Positions 33,361 to 40,236 of a stretch of DNA of 64,000 nucleotides are shown piece by piece. The notes under the pieces were generated by a model. The model was given only the letters and a program-made list of their open reading frames with translations, was not told where the DNA came from and ran no database searches. A program made the position numbers and the translations under genes. The stretch covers positions 310,001 to 374,000 of the forward strand of contig NZ_MAGO01000001.1 in NCBI RefSeq assembly GCF_001687335.1, in the 5' to 3' direction. The DNA is from Dissulfuribacter thermophilus. Lineage in GTDB: Bacteria; Desulfobacterota; Dissulfuribacteria; Dissulfuribacterales; Dissulfuribacteraceae. Positions within the stretch are counted from its first letter, which is position 1; each line of letters begins with the position of its first letter.

Positions 33361-35103
33361 TTACTGGTCCAGCATGGCCTCCAGCTGAGCTATTCCCTGT
33401 TCCAGTATTTTTGCCCTTTCACTGGAGCGCGTTTGTTTAAATATGTTGAGGGCAGTTTTATATGCATCAAGGGCCTTGTTAAGGTCTCCACGCCTTTGAT
33501 AGACATCTCCAATTCCTGTAAGGTAATAACCAGCCTTTCCGGCATCACCTGCAATTTCAGCTATTTCAAGTGCCCTCATATAATAGGGCATGCATTTATC
33601 GAATTCATTTTTTCTCCTGTAAATATCTATTATTTTTTCTATTAATATTACTTCGCTAACTGGATCATCCTTTTTTTGGCAAATGGCAACAGCTCTTTGA
33701 TATAGTGGTAGGGCGCTGTTTAGATTTCCTCTAAAGCAGTTTAGATCCCCAAGTTTTTCGCAAGCATTGGCTATGCCTTTGTCATAACCCTCTTCTTCAA
33801 ATACACTCAAGGCCTCTTTGAGCTTGTCCATTGCATCCAGGCTTCTTCCCTGATTGCTGAGGACTTCTCCCTCTTCAAAGAGTTTTTGAGCCTCCTTAAT
33901 CCTTTCGTTGTCTATATTGTCCATGTCTTCTGTACTCCCTTTAATCCGTGTTAGTGCGTTTTGAGCCAGTTGAGAGACGGTAAACTCTTCAAGGCCTTTT
34001 TCCGTCAATAGGTTTACTGCATTTAAATCTTCAATAAGTGCTTCGATTGACCGGACACATTCCGATGCCCTGATAAGACCCAGTACCCAGGCAGCGAGTC
34101 CCCTAACTTCAGGGGCTTTTGCATCTAAAAATTGTATTAAATAAAAAAATGCCTTATCTTTTACACGTTCAGGATGTTTTTCTGCGATTCTGCCAAGGGC
34201 CCAAAGCACGCTGGCACGCGAATCTTCAAAGCGTCCCAATGCTAGCAACTCCCTTATAAATATATCGAAGGTGTCTGGAAGCTCTCTGATGATTTCACCA
34301 CTAGCTTCAATTGCCCCCCAGTTTGTGGCAGCAGAATCGCTGGCAGAGTAAAGGAGCCTTCTCAAAAATTCCCCTACAAAATTGGGTTTTTTCTGATAAA
34401 TAGTCTTGGCCGCACAGCCAATTGCGGTGATGGCGCGCCATCTAATGGTAGGATCAGGGCTGTAAAGTACCTGTTGGAGTCTGTTCAGGACCTTTGGTTC
34501 CGAGGCCGCCAAATATCTTATCTTGTAGAGGTAGTCTGGGTCCAGGGATTCTATGATTTTTTTTATCTCCCTTTTGCTAGCTTTTCTTTTATAGGACCCG
34601 GCCTTTTGCGCCAGGGATGGCGCTGTATCCATGGATGGTGGGCCTTGGCCCTGTTCATCCTGCACCTCGGTTTCTTTATGAGTTTTTACTGAGGTCTTGT
34701 TTTTGATTCCAAGGTCTATTTCAGATTGAGTTTTTAGGGAACGGACTTCGTCGGTAAAACGAATAAATGTAAGTACTCCCCTGACCCTTCTTTCATCCTC
34801 AGTCCTACCTGATGGATGGATTAGATGAGTCTTTAAGTCATATTGTTCAATATGTTTTTCCTTATAGTCTTCATCAGGTAGTAGTCCCCATGCCAGATCC
34901 CAATCGAAATTGCATCCATAGCCCAGGGCTTCCACAAAGGCAGCTCCCAGGTTATGACCTGTTACATCATAAACGTATACTGCCCCGCAGTCACATTTTC
35001 CATATGCGAAATCCCCAAGCCTTTTGGGCTCAAGTTCTGCAGGGGGCTCTATGAGTCGATCACAAAATGGACACCTTGGTGGATAAGGGCCTTTAAGTCG
35101 CAT
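33361..35103 (-). CDS. Zinc-ribbon, HEAT-repeat and TPR scaffold protein
   Basis: A cytoplasmic protein of 580 residues in three parts. An N-terminal zinc-ribbon-like segment has CPFCDRLIEPP and GKCDCGAVYVYD (residues about 11-45). A middle section of HEAT-like repeats includes RWRAITAIGCAA and RASVLWALGRIAEKHPERV. The C-terminal half has TPR repeats (KLFEEGEVLSNQGRSLDAMD, YLTGIGDVYQRRGDLNKALD). No enzymatic motif is seen. It overlaps the upstream TPR gene by 11 bases and is transcribed away from dsrAB. A scaffold or assembly role near the sulfite reductase is inference from position only. Confidence 0.75.
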   Translation of the reverse strand: MRLKGPYPPRCPFCDRLIEPPAELEPKRLGDFAYGKCDCGAVYVYDVTGHNLGAAFVEALGYGCNFDWDLAWGLLPDEDYKEKHIEQYDLKTHLIHPSGRTEDERRVRGVLTFIRFTDEVRSLKTQSEIDLGIKNKTSVKTHKETEVQDEQGQGPPSMDTAPSLAQKAGSYKRKASKREIKKIIESLDPDYLYKIRYLAASEPKVLNRLQQVLYSPDPTIRWRAITAIGCAAKTIYQKKPNFVGEFLRRLLYSASDSAATNWGAIEASGEIIRELPDTFDIFIRELLALGRFEDSRASVLWALGRIAEKHPERVKDKAFFYLIQFLDAKAPEVRGLAAWVLGLIRASECVRSIEALIEDLNAVNLLTEKGLEEFTVSQLAQNALTRIKGSTEDMDNIDNERIKEAQKLFEEGEVLSNQGRSLDAMDKLKEALSVFEEEGYDKGIANACEKLGDLNCFRGNLNSALPLYQRAVAICQKKDDPVSEVILIEKIIDIYRRKNEFDKCMPYYMRALEIAEIAGDAGKAGYYLTGIGDVYQRRGDLNKALDAYKTALNIFKQTRSSERAKILEQGIAQLEAMLDQ

Positions 35104-35725
35104 TGATTTTTTCTAGAAACTCAGGATGTACTGCATAGCCCAATTCTCTGGCCTTTTGGGCATGTTCTTTGGCCTTTTCAAGGTCTCCTTTATAATAGTA
35201 GGCTACTGCCAGGTTATTATGGGCAAGCCCAAAGGACGGAGCGAGCCTAACTGCTTTTTCTCCAGCCTGAACGGCGTCATCAAATTCCTTTAATTCTACG
35301 AGTACCGTGGCAAGATTTGTCCATGCAGGTACCATTTCAGGTTTTATTGAAAGTGCCTTTTTAAAGTAATCACAGGCTTTCTGCCACTTTCCCAATTGGA
35401 GATAGGCGCTTCCTATGTTTGCATATGCCTCAGCTGCCCTGGGATAAATCTCTGCGGCCTTTTTGTTTTCTTCGATACCTTCTTCAAGGCGCCCCATTTG
35501 GAAGTAAAGAGTTCCAAGATTTATGCGTATTTCGAAGGAGTTTGGATCTATTAAAAGGGCCTTTTTAAATGTGCTAATGGCATCATCTAGCCGATCGTTT
35601 CTCCAATAAGCAAGGGCTAGTCTGTGGGCCGCGATAGCAGAGTTAGGATGGGCCTTAAATTCTTTTTCAAGGTGTTGGATCATTTCCTCTTCTGTCTTTT
35701 TCGGGCTGGTCTTCCCGCTTCCCAT
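35093..35725 (-). CDS. TPR-repeat protein
   Basis: A protein of 210 residues made of about five tetratricopeptide repeats, e.g. AAHRLALAYWRNDRLDDAIS, IRINLGTLYFQMGRLEEGIE, AYANIGSAYLQLGKWQKACD and AHNNLAVAYYYKGDLEKAKE. No signal peptide is seen. AAGGAG precedes ATG 35725. It is the first gene of the pair running away from dsrAB and overlaps the HEAT/TPR gene, so the two should be produced together. Confidence 0.85.
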   Translation of the reverse strand: MGSGKTSPKKTEEEMIQHLEKEFKAHPNSAIAAHRLALAYWRNDRLDDAISTFKKALLIDPNSFEIRINLGTLYFQMGRLEEGIEENKKAAEIYPRAAEAYANIGSAYLQLGKWQKACDYFKKALSIKPEMVPAWTNLATVLVELKEFDDAVQAGEKAVRLAPSFGLAHNNLAVAYYYKGDLEKAKEHAQKARELGYAVHPEFLEKINAT

Positions 35726-35860
35726 GAAATTACTCCTTTATGTATTTTTTGTCTAAACTCGACAATCCCATAGGGTTATGCACGAGACAAAATTTAACAT
35801 GTTTGAAGCCACATAAAAAGTGAATTGTTGTTGTCCAGCGAAGTTGTATCTCTCTCAAAT

Positions 35861-35941
35861 AATAGTTGGATATAATATTTTTCTCGCATTCCACCTACAA
35901 GTTTTAGTTTTAAACTGTTTGTCATGAATAAATAGTTGGAT
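35861..35941. repeat. Two AATAGTTGGAT direct repeats upstream of the dsrAB locus
   Basis: The 317-base region 35726-36042 between the TPR gene and the small UGA-containing gene is AT-rich and has no further gene. It holds AATAGTTGGAT exactly twice (35861-35871 and 35931-35941), 70 bases apart. The first is followed by ATAAT, giving TATAAT with the final T of the repeat (35871-35876); the second by TAAATA. They may be regulator sites or alternative promoter elements. Confidence 0.45.
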
Positions 35942-36042
35942 TAAATACCATGAAATAGTAAAAAAATCCACATTATTTATGTTTAATATTTAAGGATTAA
36001 GAATTAGAGGAAATGCAATTTATAAAAAGGAGTGAATTTTCT

Positions 36043-36237
36043 ATGGATAATTTTAAATTAAATTGTAAAGTATGCGGAGGCGAGGCTGAAATTCGAGGTC
36101 GCTGAGCCTGTGCAAAGGTGGTCTGCAAGGAGTGCGGACTTACTTTTTCCAAAAATGATTATTATGAGGAAATTGAACTGGCTAAAGAGCGATTAATAAG
36201 GAAATTTGATGTGAATATCAATTCAGCTCGTACTTGA
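36043..36237 (+). CDS. Candidate selenoprotein: small zinc-ribbon-like protein with in-frame UGA
   Basis: ATG 36043 follows AAGGAG by 11 bases. The frame gives 20 residues (ending CKVCGGEAEIRGR), an in-frame TGA at 36103-36105, and then 43 further residues of clearly protein-like sequence (UACAKVVCKECGLTF and a charged helix) to TGA 36235-36237. Read with selenocysteine at position 21, the protein has 64 residues and the pattern C8-x2-C11, U21-x-C23, C28-x2-C31, that is, a U-x-C motif between two zinc-ribbon CxxC pairs. A 6-bp SECIS-like hairpin begins 16 bases after the UGA. Its stop codon lies inside the dsrAB promoter. Alternatives are a nonsense mutation of a Trp or Cys codon in a Lar-like zinc ribbon, or a sequencing error. 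Confidence 0.55.
36121..36139 (+). promoter_or_regulatory. SECIS-like hairpin downstream of UGA 36103
   Basis: GTCTGC (36121-36126) pairs with GCGGAC (36134-36139) with one G-U pair; the loop AAGGAGT has two Gs and begins 22 bases after the UGA. This fits the general bacterial SECIS geometry. Caution: the CKECG codons themselves favour such a hairpin. Confidence 0.45.
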
Positions 36238-36263
36238 CAAGAAATGCACAAGCAGATTATAAA
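36234..36263 (+). promoter_or_regulatory. Candidate sigma-70 promoter of dsrABD
   Basis: TTGACA (36234-36239) and TATAAA (36258-36263) are 18 bases apart. The -35 hexamer overlaps the stop codon of the small UGA-containing gene. The transcript would have a leader of about 115 bases before dsrA. Confidence 0.6.
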
Positions 36264-36307
36264 GGGTTCTACCCTATTTAGGGGCAAAAAATGTGTTTTT
36301 CCTGAAT

Positions 36308-36355
36308 GGTGATTCATTATTGCCTAAGGCAAATACTGTATCACCACCTAAGGCA
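36308..36355 (+). promoter_or_regulatory. Hairpin-rich dsrA leader with repeated CCTAAGGCA
   Basis: GGTGAT (36308-36313) pairs with ATCACC (36340-36345) and encloses a second stem TTGCC/GGCAA (36320-36324, 36328-36332). The near-palindrome CCTAAGGCA occurs twice (36323-36331, 36347-36355), 24 bases apart. The symmetry suits either a dimeric regulator or a structured 5' leader controlling dsrA. The ribosome binding site GGAGGG (36374-36379) lies just after it. Confidence 0.5.
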
Positions 36356-36387
36356 TAAAAATATCTAATATAAGGAGGGCGATGTAA

Positions 36388-37680
36388 ATGGCGGATGTCA
36401 AAAAACATGACACCCCCATGGTCGACGAGCTTAAAAGCGGACCATGGCCAAGTTTCGCAGATGACATTGAACAGGCAGGGTTAAAAGGCAAGCAGGCCTG
36501 CCTCGATCTCTTGGGGCAGCTAGAGCTTTCCTACAAGCACAAGGAAACTCACTGGAAACATGGTGGAATCGTTGGTGTTTTTGGTTATGGTGGTGGAGTC
36601 ATTGGTCGTTATTCCGACGTGCCAGATAAATTCCCAGCAATTGCACATTTCCATACAGTACGTGTAAATCAGCCAGCAAGTAAATTTTATACCACAGCCT
36701 TCTTAAGGAAGATTTGCGATATATGGGATCATAGAGGAAGTGGTATGACCAACCTTCATGGTTCCACTGGTGATATGGTCCTTCTTGGTACCAGTACAGA
36801 CCAGCTTGAGCCCATTTTCTATGACTTGACACATCAGGTTGGTGCTGACCTTGGTGGTTCTGGTTCAAACCTCCGTACACCTTCATGCTGTGTAGGTAAG
36901 GCAAGGTGTGAATGGGCCTGTATAGATACCCAGGATATTTGCTACAATCTCACCATGACCTATCAGGACGAACTTCACAGGCCTGCCTTCCCATATAAGT
37001 TTAAGTTTAAGGTATCAGGATGCCCCAATGACTGTGTTGCAGCTATCGCACGTTCAGACTGTGCAATCATCGGTACCTGGAGGGATGATATAAGGATTGA
37101 TCAGGAGGCTGTTAAGGCCTATATCGGCGGTGAGTTAAAGCCAAATGCTGGTGCTCATAGTGATCGTGACTGGGGTCCATTCGATATACAGAAAGAAGTT
37201 ATCGATCTCTGCCCCACCAAATGTATGTGGATGGAAGATGGTGAGCTAAAGATCAATAATCGTGAATGTACCCGTTGTATGCACTGCATCAATGTCATGC
37301 CAGAAGCGCTTCGTCCTGGTACTGATACTGGTGCTACTATTCTTGTGGGTGCAAAGGCTCCGATCCTTGACGGTGCTCAGCTCGGTACTCTTGCCATTCC
37401 ATTCATAAGGATGGATAAAGAGGACGATTACGAAGAATTCAAGGATTTCGTAGACAAGATTTGGGATTGGTGGATGGAAGAAGGAAAGAACAGAGAGCGT
37501 TTTGGCGAACTCATTCAGCGTCAGAGCCTCCAGGAGTTCATTAGAAGGGCTGAGCTCAAGCCAATTCCACAGATGGTTAAGGAGCCAAGGTCTAACCCAT
37601 ACGTCTTCTGGAGAGAAGAAGAAGTTGAAGGTGGCTGGCAGCGTGATGTGAAGGAATTCCGCGCACGCCACGCAGCATAG
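36388..37680 (+). CDS. dsrA: DsrA, dissimilatory sulfite reductase alpha subunit
   Basis: 430 residues. With DsrB it forms the A2B2 siroheme enzyme that reduces sulfite to the DsrC trisulfide in the cytoplasm. The siroheme/[4Fe-4S] ligands are in TPSCCVGKARCEWACID and in the SGCPNDC segment. A ferredoxin domain near residues 275-310 holds CPTKC and CTRCMHCINVMP. The N-terminal part with HGGIVGVFGYGGGVIGRYSD is typical. The start has GGAGGG 8 bases upstream. dsrB follows after 31 bases. Confidence 0.97.
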   Translation: MADVKKHDTPMVDELKSGPWPSFADDIEQAGLKGKQACLDLLGQLELSYKHKETHWKHGGIVGVFGYGGGVIGRYSDVPDKFPAIAHFHTVRVNQPASKFYTTAFLRKICDIWDHRGSGMTNLHGSTGDMVLLGTSTDQLEPIFYDLTHQVGADLGGSGSNLRTPSCCVGKARCEWACIDTQDICYNLTMTYQDELHRPAFPYKFKFKVSGCPNDCVAAIARSDCAIIGTWRDDIRIDQEAVKAYIGGELKPNAGAHSDRDWGPFDIQKEVIDLCPTKCMWMEDGELKINNRECTRCMHCINVMPEALRPGTDTGATILVGAKAPILDGAQLGTLAIPFIRMDKEDDYEEFKDFVDKIWDWWMEEGKNRERFGELIQRQSLQEFIRRAELKPIPQMVKEPRSNPYVFWREEEVEGGWQRDVKEFRARHAA

Positions 37681-37711
37681 TGACATAGAAAATACCGAGG
37701 AGGTGACATAA

Positions 37712-38914
37712 ATGGATAACACCAATATTGCAGAACTCGTTGCAAAACCATATGATCCAGAGCTTGCTGAAAAGCTCTACGATCCTAAGAAACCCATGGA
37801 GAACCGTATCACTGACATCGGTCCTCCACACTATGAGCAGTTCTTCCCACCTGTCATCAAAAAGAACTACGGAAAGTGGAAGAGCCACGAAATTGTACAG
37901 CCTGGTGTCATAAAATATGTGAGTGAGACTGGAGACGTATGCTTTGCTGTGCGTTGCGGGTCTGCTCGTCTTATTACAACAGATCTCATTCGCGAGATCT
38001 GCGAAATAGCAGACAAGTATTGCGAAGGCTATGTCCGTTGGACTACTCGTAACAATGTAGAATTCCACGTAACAGATGAAGAGACCCTTAAGGCACTACT
38101 TGAGGATCTCAAGAGTAGAAAATTTCCAGGTGGATCCTACAAATTCCCTGTAGGCGGTACTGGAGCAGGTATCACGAATATTGTCCACACTCAGGGATGG
38201 GTGCACTGCCACACTCCTGCTATTGATGCATCAGGTGTTGTCAAGGCAGTTATGGACGAACTATTTGACTACTTCGGTAGCCACAAGCTGCCAGCACAGG
38301 TAAGGATTGCTCTTGCTTGCTGCCTCAACATGTGTGGTGCTGTGCACTGCTCAGACATTGCAATCCTAGGAATTCACAGGAAACCCCCATTGGTAGAGGA
38401 TGATCGTATCACAGGTGTCTGCGAGATTCCACTTGCAGTCGCTGCATGTCCTCTTGGAGCCATCAAGCCTGCAACTGTGGAGATTGATGGTGAGAAGAAG
38501 AAGACAGTGCGCGTAAACCAGGATAGGTGTATGTTCTGCGGTAACTGCTACACCATGTGCCCCGCAATGCCTCTTGCAGACGGTGAGGGTGACGGAATAG
38601 CTATTCTTGTTGGTGGAAAGATCTCCAACAGGGTAAGCGCACCTAAGTTCTCCAAGCTCGTTATCCCCTACATCCCCAATGAACCACCACGTTGGCCATC
38701 CGCTGTAAAGGCTGTCAAGAACATCCTCGAAAAATATGCAGAGGGTGCAAATAAGTATGAACGTTTAGGTGAATGGGCTGAAAGGATTGGCTGGGAGCGC
38801 TTCTTCGAGGTCTGTGATATTCCATTTACCGAAAAGTCAATCGACGACTACAGACTGGCCTATGACACCTATCGCACTACCACACAGTTTAAGTGGTCTG
38901 TGCATACAGATTAA
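37712..38914 (+). CDS. dsrB: DsrB, dissimilatory sulfite reductase beta subunit
   Basis: 400 residues. It holds the functional siroheme site with [18 protein letters not shown] and the ferredoxin domain [15 protein letters not shown], plus [14 protein letters not shown] near residue 110. A strong AGGAGGTGA site precedes ATG 37712. The gene order A-B-D and the sequence type point to the reductive bacterial DsrAB; a tree would be needed to place the lineage. Confidence 0.97.
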   Translation: MDNTNIAELVAKPYDPELAEKLYDPKKPMENRITDIGPPHYEQFFPPVIKKNYGKWKSHEIVQPGVIKYVSETGDVCFAVRCGSARLITTDLIREICEIADKYCEGYVRWTTRNNVEFHVTDEETLKALLEDLKSRKFPGGSYKFPVGGTGAGITNIVHTQGWVHCHTPAIDASGVVKAVMDELFDYFGSHKLPAQVRIALACCLNMCGAVHCSDIAILGIHRKPPLVEDDRITGVCEIPLAVAACPLGAIKPATVEIDGEKKKTVRVNQDRCMFCGNCYTMCPAMPLADGEGDGIAILVGGKISNRVSAPKFSKLVIPYIPNEPPRWPSAVKAVKNILEKYAEGANKYERLGEWAERIGWERFFEVCDIPFTEKSIDDYRLAYDTYRTTTQFKWSVHTD

Positions 38915-38940
38915 TAATTATTTTTATAAGGAGATTAATC

Positions 38941-39189
38941 ATGGCAGCCAACATGGAAGAACTGAAACAAAAGATCTTGGAATTTGCCACTAAAAAGGCA
39001 GCACATAAGTCCAAGATGTACATAAAGGACCTCTACAAGGCCGATCCTGATGCAAAACCAAGGGAAATAAAGAAGGCCGCTAATGAACTAGTAAAGGAAG
39101 GAAAGCTTGAGTACTTCTCTTCTGGTTCAACTGTTATGTATGGGGTCCCAGGCTTTGGAAAGGGTCTTGAGGAGGCCTTTGAAGAGTAG
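38941..39189 (+). CDS. dsrD: DsrD, winged-helix activator of sulfite reductase
   Basis: 82 residues. DsrD is a small winged-helix protein that raises DsrAB activity and is a marker for reductive sulfur metabolism; this is family knowledge. Sequence: ILEFATKKAAHKSKMYIKDL and a wing region KLEYFSSGSTVMYGVPG. AAGGAG lies 7 bases before ATG 38941; the frame is open further upstream but without a better start. A terminator follows. Confidence 0.95.
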   Translation: MAANMEELKQKILEFATKKAAHKSKMYIKDLYKADPDAKPREIKKAANELVKEGKLEYFSSGSTVMYGVPGFGKGLEEAFEE

Positions 39190-39228
39190 GCCTGCCTGGC
39201 TTTTTGAATTCACCTAGTCATTGTTAAT

Positions 39229-39276
39229 AAAGGCCTGTAGGCATGCATATGCATCCTACGGGCCTTTACTATTTTC
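39229..39276. terminator. Terminator after dsrABD
   Basis: AAAGGCCTGTAGG (39229-39241) pairs with CCTACGGGCCTTT (39255-39267) with one G-U pair. The loop is itself palindromic (ATGCATATGCAT). ACTATTTT follows on the plus side and TTTATT on the minus side, so it may serve both convergent units. Confidence 0.85.
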
Positions 39277-39318
39277 ACTCCTATTGACTAGCTAATTGAT
39301 GCTTGAAATTGCCTAAGA

Positions 39319-40134
39319 TTATTCTGATCTAATAATGTTGTAAACTTTTCGAGGCCTAATTCCAGCTACAGAGGCAATATCTTTGATTTTCATATCGGCC
39401 GTTGCCTCGATTCCAGCATTTTTTAGTTTTGTTATTGCCTGGTGGGGATCAACATGGAATTGTTGGCACAAAGCCCTTAAAGAGAGCATACCCAGACCTG
39501 GTGGTGGAATTTCAGGTAGGGCACTGAGCCCTTTCTTTTTACCTGATGCACTAGAAATGATTTCAAAGAGTTGTCTTGGGGTGGTATTATATTCTAAAGC
39601 AAGTTTTTTTAGAGTGGTGTTCGGGGAATTTACCTTGATTCCAGACTTTTCAAGGACCTCAATGGCATCATCTAAGTTGTATCCTAAAAAGCTTGTGAGT
39701 TTTGATAACGGTACCAGTTCAGCATGACCAAATGGCGGATTCCCGAGTTTCGACATCTGCCATGATTTGACAGCATTGTTTAGGTTTAAAATTTGTTTCA
39801 TTGGAGGAAGATTGAGGATCGTACCCACTACCACGAATACTGTTATAAAAATAGAAATGTATAAAGGTAAATTGGGTTTGTTGGATTTACTCTTATTAAA
39901 TAAATAAGTTATTAAGGGAGACCAATTGAGAAACATGTGGAATAGACTGGTAACGACAAAGAGGACTCCAATACAGAGATGGAGGTCATCCCATTGTCCC
40001 TTGGTAAGGCCCATAAGGGTCCAGTTCGACCAAAAGGCAACACGTCCGTGAGGTTCAATGAACAAAATTATGCTAGATATTGTGAGTACAAACCCAGACC
40101 AAAAAAGAATCAGTGATGTAATCCGTCGAATCAT
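39319..40134 (-). CDS. DUF4405-type membrane protein with duplicated C-terminal domain
   Basis: 271 residues. The N-terminal half has three or four membrane spans with histidines (IEPHGRVAFWSNW, WDDLHLCIGVLFV, SLFHMFLNW), as in heme-b-binding DUF4405 proteins. The C-terminal half consists of two repeats of about 55 residues: LSKLTSFLGYNLDDAIEVLE and LSLRALCQQFHVDPHQAITK, each ending in an IIxS-type helix. AAGGAGGGAG precedes ATG 40134. It is convergent with dsrABD and on its own transcript. A membrane electron-transfer role next to sulfite reductase is inference. Confidence 0.75.
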   Translation of the reverse strand: MIRRITSLILFWSGFVLTISSIILFIEPHGRVAFWSNWTLMGLTKGQWDDLHLCIGVLFVVTSLFHMFLNWSPLITYLFNKSKSNKPNLPLYISIFITVFVVVGTILNLPPMKQILNLNNAVKSWQMSKLGNPPFGHAELVPLSKLTSFLGYNLDDAIEVLEKSGIKVNSPNTTLKKLALEYNTTPRQLFEIISSASGKKKGLSALPEIPPPGLGMLSLRALCQQFHVDPHQAITKLKNAGIEATADMKIKDIASVAGIRPRKVYNIIRSE

Positions 40135-40236
40135 TTCTCCCTCCTTTATTTTGAAAATATCATGGCAGCTACAATATGCCCAGGGAGAATTACAAACATA
40201 AATGATAACAAAATTCAAATTTTCTGAAAGGATATG

